Part shown: piece by piece, positions 17,887 to 26,736 of the stretch
Position numbering within the stretch: position 1 is the first letter of the stretch
Layout: each line of letters opens with the position of its first letter
DNA from: G963663315 sp965214205
GTDB taxonomy: Bacteria > Pseudomonadota > Gammaproteobacteria > Arenicellales > Poriferihabitantaceae
Assembly (NCBI GenBank): GCA_965214205.1
Contig: OZ243941.1
Span: forward strand, 930,001-994,000
Length of the DNA: 64,000 nt
Direction: 5' to 3'
Notes under the pieces: model-generated
Seen by the model: the letters and a program-made list of their open reading frames with translations, nothing else
What the model was told of the DNA's origin: nothing
The model's database searches: none
Made by a program: the position numbers and the translations under genes

Positions 17887-18528
17887 ATGAAACTGCTTGT
17901 AATTGATGACCACACGTTGTTCCGGGCAGGATTGAAAAGTCTGCTGGAGAGAAGAAAGATAGATGTGGTTGAGGCCGGGGACGGGAAGAGCGGGATGGAA
18001 TTGTTGGCCGACGAAGAGTTTGAAATCATTTTGCTGGATTTGAGAATGCCGGATATGAGCGGGCTTGAAGTGCTGCAGTGGCTGCGGCAGTCCCGCATTC
18101 AGACCCCGGTCGTCATGTTGTCGACCTCCAGCGAGGAAAAAGACCTGGTTGAATCCCTGCGGCTGGGCGCCCAGGGTTATCTGCTGAAGGACATGGACCC
18201 GGATGATCTGGTCAAATCGCTAAAAAATGTACTGGCCGGTGAAACCGTTGTCGCTCCTGACCTGACCGGGGTACTGGCCAGCGCTGTCCAGAAAAAGGTA
18301 ACCACCGACCCTTCATCCGCCTCGCGGTCGGTGCGCGATGTATTGACCGCGAGAGAGATGGATGTGCTGCGGGATATCACGAAAGGCTGGAGTAATAAAA
18401 TCATTGCCAGAGACCTCGGTATTACCGACGGTACGGTCAAGCTGCACGTCAAATCCATTCTCAGAAAACTCAATGTCCATTCCAGGGTGGAAGCCGCCGT
18501 GATTGCAGTGGAAGAGGGGCTGGGTTGA
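17887..18528 (+). CDS. NarL/FixJ-family response regulator
   Basis: 213 residues with a receiver domain (acidic pair in VIDDHTLFRAGL, phosphoacceptor D51 in LLDLRMPDMSG, conserved Lys in YLLKDMDPDD) and a C-terminal LuxR-type helix-turn-helix (LTAREMDVLRDITKGWSNK, then DGTVKLHVKSILRKL). All receiver key residues are present, so phosphorylation control is expected. It is the partner of the kinase encoded just upstream. Its targets are unknown; the dsr operon and the two downstream genes are candidates. Confidence 0.9.
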   Translation: MKLLVIDDHTLFRAGLKSLLERRKIDVVEAGDGKSGMELLADEEFEIILLDLRMPDMSGLEVLQWLRQSRIQTPVVMLSTSSEEKDLVESLRLGAQGYLLKDMDPDDLVKSLKNVLAGETVVAPDLTGVLASAVQKKVTTDPSSASRSVRDVLTAREMDVLRDITKGWSNKIIARDLGITDGTVKLHVKSILRKLNVHSRVEAAVIAVEEGLG

Positions 18529-18571
18529 GCGCAATCGCGCGTTACGCGGCGCTTCACAGGCATTGAGCTTC

Positions 18572-19183
18572 ATGTCATCCGGGTCTATCAAGCGTTATCT
18601 GGCTCAGTTTGAAGGCCAGGAAGACCTGACTCTGGTTGGGCCGTTTTGTGATCCATCGACGACTTTGGGGGAACCGGTGATATTTATCGATGGTGGCGCC
18701 CGTTGCCGGAAACCCGGCCAGGGTATTGCGGTCGGTGACGGGGATTCTTTCGATGGCGAACTGGATGTAATGTTGAATCGGGATAAGGATTTCTCGGATC
18801 TGGCTTTTGCCCTGACCCATATCCCGCAAGGATTTTCAGAGATTCATCTGTTTGGGTTCCTGGGGGGGAGGCGGGATCATGAAATATTCAATTTTGGTGA
18901 AGCGCATCAGTTTCTGACCACAGCGGCGCCAGCGCGGGTGTGGTTTGATGACCGGGTACTGGCCTGTTCCGCTGGATGCTGGAGCTTTTGCCGTCATGGC
19001 GGATTCAGTCTCGGCGCGCTGGAAGAAAGCCGGATCAAGGTCGAGGGCGACTGTCTGTATTCATGTCCCGAACCAACCCTGTTCAAACCGTTGACTTCTC
19101 TGGGTTTGAGTAATATCGGAAGTGGTACAATACGACTGGAATGCTCCCGCCCGGTTTTTGTTTTTTTTGAGGAACTGGATTAG
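18572..19183 (+). CDS. Thiamine pyrophosphokinase-like protein of unknown role
   Basis: 203 residues from the ATG at 18572 (MSSGSIKRY). A longer frame to 18503 overlaps the regulator gene and is disfavoured. The order of motifs follows thiamine pyrophosphokinase: VIFIDGGAR, then VGDGDSFDGELD (family GDxDS), KDFSDLAFAL (family KDxTD) and FGFLGGRRDHEIFNFGE (family GGRxDH). The C-terminal beta-rich part (residues 150-203) fits the thiamine-binding domain. Several motif positions differ from typical kinases. No thiamine genes are nearby; it lies between the two-component pair and aroE in the dsr neighbourhood, so the substrate may not be thiamine. Confidence 0.6.
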   Translation: MSSGSIKRYLAQFEGQEDLTLVGPFCDPSTTLGEPVIFIDGGARCRKPGQGIAVGDGDSFDGELDVMLNRDKDFSDLAFALTHIPQGFSEIHLFGFLGGRRDHEIFNFGEAHQFLTTAAPARVWFDDRVLACSAGCWSFCRHGGFSLGALEESRIKVEGDCLYSCPEPTLFKPLTSLGLSNIGSGTIRLECSRPVFVFFEELD

Positions 19184-19222
19184 TCGACACGCTGCCCGCA
19201 CTGCTTCGCGCTGATTATTGCC

Positions 19223-20092
19223 ATGACCGACCTGTTTGATTTTCAACCGAAGCCCTCCGCTTTTGCGGTGATGGGGAACCCGGTTGCGCATAGTCAGTCA
19301 CCGCAGATACACAGTCTGTTCGCCCGGCAACTCGGAATATCACTCAGCTATGACCGAATCCAGGTGGATACCGGTGGTTTTGAGCAGGCAGTGAGTCACT
19401 TTTGCGCCCACGGTGGCGCCGGACTCAACATTACTGTGCCGTACAAGGTGGAAGCCTGGAGACTGTGCGGTCAGGGCAGGCACAGCCTGTCACAAAGAGC
19501 GCACCTGGCGCGCGCCGTGAATACCCTGATTATGGAGAAGTCGGGGAAAATCCATGGCGACAATACCGATGGAGCCGGGCTGGTGAGGGATATCCAGAAT
19601 AATCTCAGCTTCCCTCTGGACAGTAAAAATCTGCTGGTCATCGGCGCTGGCGGGGCGGTGCGCGGCGTTCTCGGCCCACTGCTTGAATGCCATCCCGCAT
19701 CCATCACAGTGGTCAATCGCACCTTTGCCAAAGCCGATGCTCTGGTAGAGGCGTTTTGTGGGACTGTGGACAGCCGCCGTACTGCACTTAAGAGTCGTCG
19801 CCTTGAGGATTGTGACTCCTCGCGCTATGACCTGATTATCAATGGCACCGCAGCCAGCCTTTGCGGGGCGTTGCCGGGAATCAACGGGGGCTGCATTGAT
19901 TCCGGTACGATCATTTACGATATGGCGTATTCCACGGAGCCGACGGTCTTCATGAAATGGGCGTTATCCAGAGGCGCCGCCCAGGCTCACGATGGCCTGG
20001 GGATGCTGGTCGAACAGGCTGCCGAATCATTTTACCTATGGCATCGCAAGTCCCCGGACACGGCAGCGGTCATTCCCGCCATCCGGGAATAG
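19223..20092 (+). CDS. aroE: Shikimate dehydrogenase
   Basis: 289 residues; NADPH-dependent reduction of 3-dehydroshikimate to shikimate in aromatic amino-acid synthesis. Substrate site: AVMGNPVAHSQSPQIHSLF (SxS motif) and NITVPYKVEA (catalytic Lys). Also seen are NTDGAGLVRDI (Asp), the nucleotide loop VIGAGGAVRGVLGPL and the late DGLGMLVEQAAESFYLW. It follows the pyrophosphokinase-like gene after 39 nt. It is about 15 residues longer than typical AroE, mostly near residues 185-200. Confidence 0.9.
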   Translation: MTDLFDFQPKPSAFAVMGNPVAHSQSPQIHSLFARQLGISLSYDRIQVDTGGFEQAVSHFCAHGGAGLNITVPYKVEAWRLCGQGRHSLSQRAHLARAVNTLIMEKSGKIHGDNTDGAGLVRDIQNNLSFPLDSKNLLVIGAGGAVRGVLGPLLECHPASITVVNRTFAKADALVEAFCGTVDSRRTALKSRRLEDCDSSRYDLIINGTAASLCGALPGINGGCIDSGTIIYDMAYSTEPTVFMKWALSRGAAQAHDGLGMLVEQAAESFYLWHRKSPDTAAVIPAIRE

Positions 20093-20141
20093 CTGTTAAG
20101 TTGACAAAAAGCGGCGAACCCAGCGCGTCCACAGACTGTAT

Positions 20142-20636
20142 CTAGTTTGTATCGACAGCCCCGGCGGCGGCGGCCGAATTCTGGTCAATGATCTGGCCGG
20201 TCAATGTAATCGTTCTCGGCATACCCCGAATCTGGTCCGTTGGTGTCACCCAGCCGTCGACTGCATACAGTCCGTTGACCTCCTGGTCGTAGAGCTTGAG
20301 CTTGAACACTTCCGCGTTTTCTTCACCGGCTGCGGCAATCGTGTTCACATAGACTGTCTGCTCCTTGACCCCCGAGTTGAAGGTCACGGCGCCGGTGGTA
20401 TTATCGTAATCCTGACCCTGGATGGCTGAGCCGTCTTCCGTTTTGTATTTGTAGCGCACCGCCCAGCCGTTCGGCGCTATCCCAAGCGTGACAGTGAACT
20501 TCATCTGGTCGCCCTCGACTGTAGTGGTATCAACAGCATAAACCACTGGAGAGACAAAGCCTGCCGCCACGACGCCTGTTACCAGCATGATAACTGCACA
20601 AAATCTCATTACCTTCATCAGATATTTCTGTTTCAT
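20142..20636 (-). CDS. Secreted Calx-beta-like protein A
   Basis: 164 residues from the ATG at 20636, which has GAGAGG upstream on the minus strand. It has a Sec signal peptide (cleavage near VVYAVDT) and a mature part of about 130 residues with the Calx-beta pattern: KTEDGSAIQGQDYD, GAVTFNSGVKEQTVYV and ENAEVFKLKLYD. Such domains often bind calcium and occur in surface proteins. The C-terminus is Ala-rich (NSAAAAGAVDTN). It is a close paralogue of the gene starting at 20909, with which it is divergent. A three-gene exporter lies just beyond that paralogue. Confidence 0.7.
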   Translation of the reverse strand: MKQKYLMKVMRFCAVIMLVTGVVAAGFVSPVVYAVDTTTVEGDQMKFTVTLGIAPNGWAVRYKYKTEDGSAIQGQDYDNTTGAVTFNSGVKEQTVYVNTIAAAGEENAEVFKLKLYDQEVNGLYAVDGWVTPTDQIRGMPRTITLTGQIIDQNSAAAAGAVDTN

Positions 20637-20908
20637 TGTTAGAGCCTCTCGAGTTGTGTGTAAGTCCAAATGAATCATTTGTCGATATCATTCGACATTT
20701 TACACAGGATAAAACAAAAAGAAACGCAAAATTAACAGGCGCGGAAAATTCAAGTTTCAATTGCCGGGTGTTCGGCTATACTGGTGAAGCTCGTCGTATT
20801 CGCCATCTGTAATAAATCGACAGCCGATTTTTGTCAATTCGCCAGGGAGGTGGTACTATCAACAAACAATCCATTAACCCACAAATAGTGTCACGAGGAT
20901 TTGAACCA
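20637..20908. other. Divergent promoter region between the two Calx-beta paralogues
   Basis: 272 nt, AT-rich in the centre (for example 20695-20740). It must hold promoters for both paralogues. I see no clear operator or terminator. The ribosome site CACGAGGA precedes the plus-strand gene. Confidence 0.5.
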
Positions 20909-21400
20909 ATGAAACAGAGAATATTCGATGGTGCGGTAATGAGGCTTGCAGTTGTCATGCTGGTGGCAGGGTTCGTCTCTCCAGTGGTTTATGCTGTTGA
21001 TACCGCCGTAACCGAGGGTGGCCAGATGGTGTTTACCGTCAAGCTCGGAGTGGCGCCGAACGGCTGGGCGGTGCGCTACAAATACAAAACAAAAGACGGC
21101 TCAGCCATCCAGGGTCGGGATTACGATAATACCACCGGCGCCGTGACCTTCAATTCGGGAGTCAAGGAGAAGAAGATCTATGTGGACACGATTGACGACA
21201 GCGTTGAAGAAAACTCGGAAGTGTTCAAGCTCAGGCTCTACGACCAGGAGGCCAACGGACTGTATAACGTCACCGGGTGGGTGACACCAACGGACCAGAT
21301 TCGGGGTATGCCGAGAAAGATGACATTGAAGGGCCAGATTATGGACAACGATCAAACGGTTAAGATGGGATGCGGGAACGCGGGTCAGTACTGCCAGTGA
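20909..21400 (+). CDS. Secreted Calx-beta-like protein B
   Basis: 163 residues from the ATG at 20909 (MKQRIFDGAV), chosen because the signal peptide starts there and CACGAGG lies upstream. The mature part after VVYAVDT is nearly the same as protein A: APNGWAVRYKYKTKDGSAIQ, DYDNTTGAVTFNSGVKEKK and TPTDQIRGMPRK are shared. The two differ in the C-terminal tail, where this copy ends in CGNAGQYCQ with two cysteines. The pattern indicates gene duplication. It lies 92 nt upstream of the TolC-like gene in the same direction and may be co-expressed with the exporter. Confidence 0.7.
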   Translation: MKQRIFDGAVMRLAVVMLVAGFVSPVVYAVDTAVTEGGQMVFTVKLGVAPNGWAVRYKYKTKDGSAIQGRDYDNTTGAVTFNSGVKEKKIYVDTIDDSVEENSEVFKLRLYDQEANGLYNVTGWVTPTDQIRGMPRKMTLKGQIMDNDQTVKMGCGNAGQYCQ

Positions 21401-21492
21401 CCGGGGGCCGGACGGAAAGGAAAGAAAGGTCGATACCACACGATTGTCGTATAGAATAGAGGGTTACTCTTTATTCATGTAATATCCGGTTT

Positions 21493-22908
21493 ATGAGAAT
21501 ACTGGCTGCTTGCCTCCTGTTCGCGACTCTGTCGCTGAGTCCAGTGTGGGCGGAGCAATCAGAGTCAGCTTCCTCGACAATGCCAGACGAACTGGATTTA
21601 ACATTGAACGAGGCAATTCAGCTCGCTCTGGAGCGTAACCGCAGCTTGCTTAACCAGCGTTTGAACCGGGAGACGCAGCGATTTTCCCTGGATGTCGCGC
21701 GCGACCGCTACCGCCCGCAGTTTACGATTCGGTCGAGTGGCAGTCACAATCGGGATGATGATACCGCGCAGGCAGGATTTGGGGCCAGTTTACGTATCCC
21801 CACCGGCGGTACATTGGGCTTACAGGCCAGCGAATCCATTTCCGGAGATGAGGTTGGCGAACAGGCGCCCACCCTTCGCTTTTCCCAACCGTTGTTAAAA
21901 GGCGCTGGCGTAGCGGTTGACCGAGCGCAACTCAAACAGGCTCACCTGTCCGAGAAATCGAACATTCTCGCCTTTCGTAAAGCGGTCAGTGAATTGGTGG
22001 TCTCGACTATCAGCGCCTACCGGCTACTCAGTCAGGCATCCAGGCAAGTGGAGATTTCCGAGGCTTCTGCACAACGAGCCAGGCAGCAGCTGAAAGTGAC
22101 TCACACTCTGATTCAGGCAGGTCAGATAGCAAGTCGGGAAGCAAACCGTTCTGAAGCAACCATCGCCAACCGGGAACTGGCGCTGTTGCAATCCCGCAAC
22201 AGTTTTGATTCCGCTAATTTCAATCTAATCAACCTGCTGGATATGGATAGTTCTACACGAATTCGTCCACGGGAGAATCTGGGAGTCGAGTCAGTCCGGC
22301 AGCTGGACGGTGGTGGGCTGGACACTCAGGAGAGCATAGAGATTGCACTGGCCAATAGCCCGGACTATCGCATAGCAACGCTGGCTGTGGAATCCGCCGA
22401 GATTTCCCTGACAGTCGCGCAAAACAACCGATTGCCGGACCTGTCCTTCGATATTGAGGTGAAACGCGACAGAGGACTGAGCAGAACCGGCCATCAAGCC
22501 AGTCTGAACCTGACCGTGCCCTTGAATGATCGATCACCACAACTGCAAATTCTGCAAGCTGTAAACAGCTTGACAATGGCGCGGCGGAATCTGGAAGAAT
22601 TACGTGAATCAATCGGTGTATCTGTGCTTCAGGCCATGAATGATGTCGAGGTGGGATTTCGCGTGGTGGAACTCGCCAGTGAAGCGCGTAAGCTGGCTGA
22701 GGAAAACCTGATAATCGAGCAGAACAAGTTCAGCCAGGGATTGTCCTCGACTTTTGAGGTCTCTGCCTCGGAGGTCGATCTGGTGGCTGCACAGAACTCT
22801 GAGACGGATGCCATCATCGGGTATCTCAACGCACGAATGAGGCTGGATCAGGTGATGGGAGTGACGCTGGATTCCTGGGGTATTGAGGTAGAGGCAGCTC
22901 CCGAATAA
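21493..22908 (+). CDS. TolC-family outer-membrane efflux protein
   Basis: 471 residues with a Sec signal peptide (MRILAACLLFATLSLSPVWA) and the duplicated helical pattern of outer-membrane efflux channels: LTLNEAIQLALERNRSLL at the start, LNLTVPLNDRSPQLQILQAV later, and long coiled-coil helices rich in Ala, Gln, Ser and Arg. Its stop overlaps the next start by one base (TAATG), so it is coupled to the adaptor gene. Together with the downstream genes it would form a MacAB-TolC-type tripartite exporter. Confidence 0.85.
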   Translation: MRILAACLLFATLSLSPVWAEQSESASSTMPDELDLTLNEAIQLALERNRSLLNQRLNRETQRFSLDVARDRYRPQFTIRSSGSHNRDDDTAQAGFGASLRIPTGGTLGLQASESISGDEVGEQAPTLRFSQPLLKGAGVAVDRAQLKQAHLSEKSNILAFRKAVSELVVSTISAYRLLSQASRQVEISEASAQRARQQLKVTHTLIQAGQIASREANRSEATIANRELALLQSRNSFDSANFNLINLLDMDSSTRIRPRENLGVESVRQLDGGGLDTQESIEIALANSPDYRIATLAVESAEISLTVAQNNRLPDLSFDIEVKRDRGLSRTGHQASLNLTVPLNDRSPQLQILQAVNSLTMARRNLEELRESIGVSVLQAMNDVEVGFRVVELASEARKLAEENLIIEQNKFSQGLSSTFEVSASEVDLVAAQNSETDAIIGYLNARMRLDQVMGVTLDSWGIEVEAAPE

Positions 22909-24734
22909 TGCAACGAGACCTCGCCATTTATCGGGACATCCTCGAGAACCTGCTGGACGGAGTCATGGTGATTGATTTTGCCGGCTCGGTCGAACTCGCC
23001 AATCAGGCGGCCTGCCAAATCTTTGATATTGAGCGCGATACAGTAGTCGGGCAGTCTTTCGCAAACGCTTTCATCCTGTACGAGGGTTTTGACGAGTTCA
23101 CCCAGATTGTTCTGGATGCGGCGATGCAGCGTACTTCGGTAGCTCGGCGCGTTGGTGAAATACGAATCCGCGGCGAGATTCGCGCCATCACCATTACCAC
23201 TTCCTGCCTGTCAGCCATGCGCGATGGACAGATGCAACCGATTGCGATAATCGCTGTTTTCACCGACATCACAGAGCTTCGAGAGCTTCGCGAGGCGGAG
23301 TTGCGGCTGCATAAGGAAAATGAAGCGCAACATCGGGAACTCCAGAAGGCTTACCATGAGGTCGAGTCTACCAATGCCGTGTTGTCACAAATGATGAAGA
23401 AGGTGAGAGCTGCGCGTGGTCTGTCAATTGTTGTCGTTGCCGGCCTGTTCCTGACAGTTGCCGGTTACTACCTGCAACCCCTGGACCGGTTCGGTCTGCG
23501 CCCGTTCGATATGCTGGTGCGTGCGGTTGAATCGGCGGTTTCAAAACAGCCGCCGGATGACCCGGTGGAGTCTGTTCCGGTATCGAACCTGCAAACGATA
23601 GTGGTTACGCAAGAGCCGCTTCAATCGACTCTGTCGTTACGTGGTCATCTGGCTCCGGGACACATCGTGAGCGTAATCAGTCCGATCGACAGTCACATCA
23701 AGAGTCTGTTTGCAAGAAATGGCCAACCGGTGAAAAAAGGTGATCTGTTGATGGAACTGGATACTGAAAAAATCCAGATCGAATATCGCCGGGCCGAAGT
23801 GGAATACATCAGGAAGCTGGAACACTTGAGAACGCTGGAAGACTGGGAGAACAGTACGGAAATGGCAGATGCCAAAAGAAGATTCCGGCGTGCAAAATTG
23901 TCTCTGGCTGACTCGGAAAAACAGCTTGAGCGCAGTAAATTCCTGCTCTCACAGGGAATCATTCCGTCTTCCCAGCAGGAACAGTCGCAAAGGAATTATG
24001 AGAGTCAGTTGCTGGATTTTGAGGCGGTTGCCCAGGAGATGGACGCTGTCAAGAATAAAGCCGATGCCGATGAACGACGGGTTGCCTCACTGGAGGTCAA
24101 GAACTCGCTGAGTCAACTGAAGGAACTGGAGGTGAAGTTGGCCCTGGGCACTGTTGAGGCGCCGATTGCAGGAATCATTCAGGAGATACAGGGTGGGCCG
24201 GATCAGAAAGCATTGAGTGCAGGCCGCTCATTGACGCAGGGAGAACAGTTGCTGAATATCGCGAACTTTGAACAAATCGCGGTTTCCACAACCGTTGACG
24301 AGATCGATGTCGGCAAAATCAAGGCCGGACAACCGGCATGGATTACCGGCCCTGGTTTCCCGGGCTTGCGGCTCGAAGGTCAGGTTACAGAGGTTGCGTC
24401 CCGAGCACGTGGCAGCAACCAGTGGGGGGGTGGAGGATTACCCCGGTTCGAGATCAGCGTTGCTCTGGATGGGTTGTCGGCGGCTCATCGGGATATATTG
24501 CGTGCTGGTATGTCTGCTCATGTCACCATTGTCACCTACAATCAGCCGGATGCGCTTCTGATTCCGATTGCTGCAGTAGAGCAGCAATACGACGGCACGT
24601 GGGTGCAGGTCCTCAACAAGGAAACCGGGAGCGTTGAGAGACGCGCAGTTGAGCTCGGCATGACTACTCTGGATTCGGTTGAAGTAGTGCAGGGAATCCA
24701 GCTTGGCGAAGAAGTAGTCCTGTCGGGAATATAG
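22908..24734 (+). CDS. PAS domain fused to a MacA-like periplasmic adaptor (membrane fusion protein)
   Basis: 608 residues with an unusual layout. Residues 5-125 form a PAS domain (LLDGVMVIDFAGSVELANQAACQIF, then AIIAVFTDITELREL); 122-168 is a coiled coil; 171-189 is one membrane helix (GLSIVVVAGLFLTVAGYYL). The remaining part from about 240 is a HlyD/MacA-type adaptor with a lipoyl-like segment (SLFARNGQPVKKGDLLMELD), a helical hairpin and beta-barrel domains (VSTTVDEIDVGKIKAGQPAWI). The PAS domain would be cytoplasmic and the adaptor periplasmic. It overlaps the TolC gene and precedes the ABC genes, so it is the adaptor of this exporter. Confidence 0.8.
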   Translation: MQRDLAIYRDILENLLDGVMVIDFAGSVELANQAACQIFDIERDTVVGQSFANAFILYEGFDEFTQIVLDAAMQRTSVARRVGEIRIRGEIRAITITTSCLSAMRDGQMQPIAIIAVFTDITELRELREAELRLHKENEAQHRELQKAYHEVESTNAVLSQMMKKVRAARGLSIVVVAGLFLTVAGYYLQPLDRFGLRPFDMLVRAVESAVSKQPPDDPVESVPVSNLQTIVVTQEPLQSTLSLRGHLAPGHIVSVISPIDSHIKSLFARNGQPVKKGDLLMELDTEKIQIEYRRAEVEYIRKLEHLRTLEDWENSTEMADAKRRFRRAKLSLADSEKQLERSKFLLSQGIIPSSQQEQSQRNYESQLLDFEAVAQEMDAVKNKADADERRVASLEVKNSLSQLKELEVKLALGTVEAPIAGIIQEIQGGPDQKALSAGRSLTQGEQLLNIANFEQIAVSTTVDEIDVGKIKAGQPAWITGPGFPGLRLEGQVTEVASRARGSNQWGGGGLPRFEISVALDGLSAAHRDILRAGMSAHVTIVTYNQPDALLIPIAAVEQQYDGTWVQVLNKETGSVERRAVELGMTTLDSVEVVQGIQLGEEVVLSGI

Positions 24735-24770
24735 GCAGATTATGCGGTTGTATGGGCCACTGAACGGCTG

Positions 24771-25508
24771 ATGAATCCGAAGCGGAACCAACGCTCGCGT
24801 TTGCCTGACGGGTTGCAGCTGGTGGATGTCTGTAAATCCTGGCAGATGGGTTCGATTACCACGACTGTGTTGCACAGTGTCAATCTGGAAGTCAGCCGGG
24901 GTGACCTGATTTCAATTATGGGGCCGTCGGGCAGTGGCAAGACCACGCTGATGAATATTATCGGGTTGCTGGACAGACCGACTTCAGGCGCCTGCGTTTT
25001 TAATGGCGAGGACTCAACGCGGCTGAACGATACACAGCTTTCCGTATTACGGGGGCGGCATGTTGGGTTTGTTTTCCAGTCCTTTAACCTGCTTGGGCAA
25101 ATGACCGCGCTGGATAATGTTGCCTTACCGCTGGTTTATCAGGGCGTGAGTCGGGCACAGATGAGAAAACGTGCCTTGGCAGCGCTTGACAAAGTCAGCA
25201 TGTCGGAGCGGGTAAATCACCGTCCAGACCAGCTATCCGGTGGCCAGAAGCAGCGGGTTGCTATCGCCCGGGCATTGATTGTCGAGCCGACTCTGTTATT
25301 GGCTGACGAACCCACCGGCGCTCTGGACTCGGATACCGCGCAGGATGTGATGACATTGCTCAAGCAGATGAATGCTGAACAAGGGGTGACTATCCTGATC
25401 ATAACACACGACCCCGGCGTAGCCCGGCAGTGTTCGCGCCGATTGCAACTCGACAAGGGTCAGTTGATCGAGATGCAGAGTACTTTTCCTGCCAGCGCTG
25501 CGGCGTAA
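24771..25508 (+). CDS. MacB-type ABC transporter ATPase
   Basis: 245 residues, the separate nucleotide-binding subunit of a MacB/LolD-like exporter. Walker A GPSGSGKTTLMN, Q-loop FVFQSFNLL, signature LSGGQKQRVAIARAL, Walker B LLADEPTGALD, and H-loop IITHDPGVA are all intact. In classical MacB it is fused to the membrane part; here it is a separate gene 9 nt before the permease gene. It lies 36 nt after the adaptor gene. Confidence 0.9.
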   Translation: MNPKRNQRSRLPDGLQLVDVCKSWQMGSITTTVLHSVNLEVSRGDLISIMGPSGSGKTTLMNIIGLLDRPTSGACVFNGEDSTRLNDTQLSVLRGRHVGFVFQSFNLLGQMTALDNVALPLVYQGVSRAQMRKRALAALDKVSMSERVNHRPDQLSGGQKQRVAIARALIVEPTLLLADEPTGALDSDTAQDVMTLLKQMNAEQGVTILIITHDPGVARQCSRRLQLDKGQLIEMQSTFPASAAA

Positions 25509-25517
25509 CCGACTGAT

Positions 25518-26735
25518 ATGTCCCGAATCACTTCTGTAGTACGCGCCAATTCGCGCGAAGCGATCACCAGCCTGCGCGCGGCGCGCCTGCGTACTGTGCT
25601 CGGCCTGCTTGGCATCATGATCGGGATTTCGTCCGTTATCGCGATGGTTTCGCTCGGCGAGATCGCGAAACTGCAAGCCCGCAAACAGTTTGCCGCTATG
25701 GGCACCAATATTCTGGTCGTTCGCAAGTCTTATGACCAGGCGCCCACTACCGGAAAGGAAGTAGAAATCGGTTTGGTGGACGCTACAGAAATAGCGTATT
25801 CTGTGCCGTCCATTACCGATGCGACTGCCCGTATTTCCGGGTACGGGGATTTCCTGTACGGTGGCAAGGAAGTCGGACAAGGAGACATTCAGGGCGTCAC
25901 TGAATCATTTGCCAGCGTCAATCTGCTCTCGGTACAGTCAGGACGTTTTATTTCTGATCTGGATATCGGGCGACCGTTCTGTGTGGTTGGCGCCACCATC
26001 GCGCAGGCGATGCGAGAGGCAGGCGCCACCGAAATTGAAGGGTCGCTGATTGAGCTGGACGACAACTTGTATACTGTGATTGGCTCCTTGAAATATGCAC
26101 AGGAGAGCTACGCATTACCCGCCAGTATTTCTGCGAACGAATCCGTTTTCATTCCCATCAGTACCGCCAGCCGAGTGATTGAACCCCCCGAAATCAATGT
26201 CATTATTGCAAGGAGCCGGGAGGATGTCAGTCATGAAGTGGTCGCCGATGAGGTGCAGGATTACTTTCGCGGCAGAGACCCGGATTTGGTGGTGGATGTT
26301 GTCAGCGCCAAGCAGCTGATCCAGCAGATGGAATCACAACAGCAGCTTTTCACTCTGCTGTTGGCGGCTATTGGCAGCATTTCCCTGGTTGTCGGTGGAA
26401 TTGGCATTATGAACATCATGCTGGTTTCCGTCACCGAAAGACGGCGTGAGATCGCCATTCGCCGGGCGCTCGGCGCCAGACGCGGAGATATCCAGAGTCA
26501 ATTCCTGATTGAGTCAGTGATTCTGACGATAACAGGAGGCGTGCTCGGTGTGGTATTCGGTATGATCGCGACTTATGTGGCCTGTCAATTTACAGGATGG
26601 GATTTCCACGTCTCATGGCTATCCGTAATCATCGGATTCGGCACGGCTACACTCGCTGGCCTGTTTTTCGGGTTTCAACCCGCATGGCAGGCTGCGCGAC
26701 TCGACCCCATTGCAGGGTTGCAAAGCGGCGGTTGA
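25518..26735 (+). CDS. MacB-type FtsX-family permease
   Basis: 405 residues: an N-terminal helix (RTVLGLLGIMIGISSVIAMV), a large periplasmic MacB_PCD domain (about residues 45-270) and three C-terminal FtsX helices starting at LLLAAIGSISLVVGGIGIMNI, then the conserved VTERRREIAIRRALGARRGDI, the cytoplasmic coupling region. Together with the ATPase it powers mechanotransmission of periplasmic cargo through TolC. The next gene, a 5'-nucleotidase, starts 1 nt after its stop. Confidence 0.9.
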   Translation: MSRITSVVRANSREAITSLRAARLRTVLGLLGIMIGISSVIAMVSLGEIAKLQARKQFAAMGTNILVVRKSYDQAPTTGKEVEIGLVDATEIAYSVPSITDATARISGYGDFLYGGKEVGQGDIQGVTESFASVNLLSVQSGRFISDLDIGRPFCVVGATIAQAMREAGATEIEGSLIELDDNLYTVIGSLKYAQESYALPASISANESVFIPISTASRVIEPPEINVIIARSREDVSHEVVADEVQDYFRGRDPDLVVDVVSAKQLIQQMESQQQLFTLLLAAIGSISLVVGGIGIMNIMLVSVTERRREIAIRRALGARRGDIQSQFLIESVILTITGGVLGVVFGMIATYVACQFTGWDFHVSWLSVIIGFGTATLAGLFFGFQPAWQAARLDPIAGLQSGG

Positions 26736-26736
26736 C

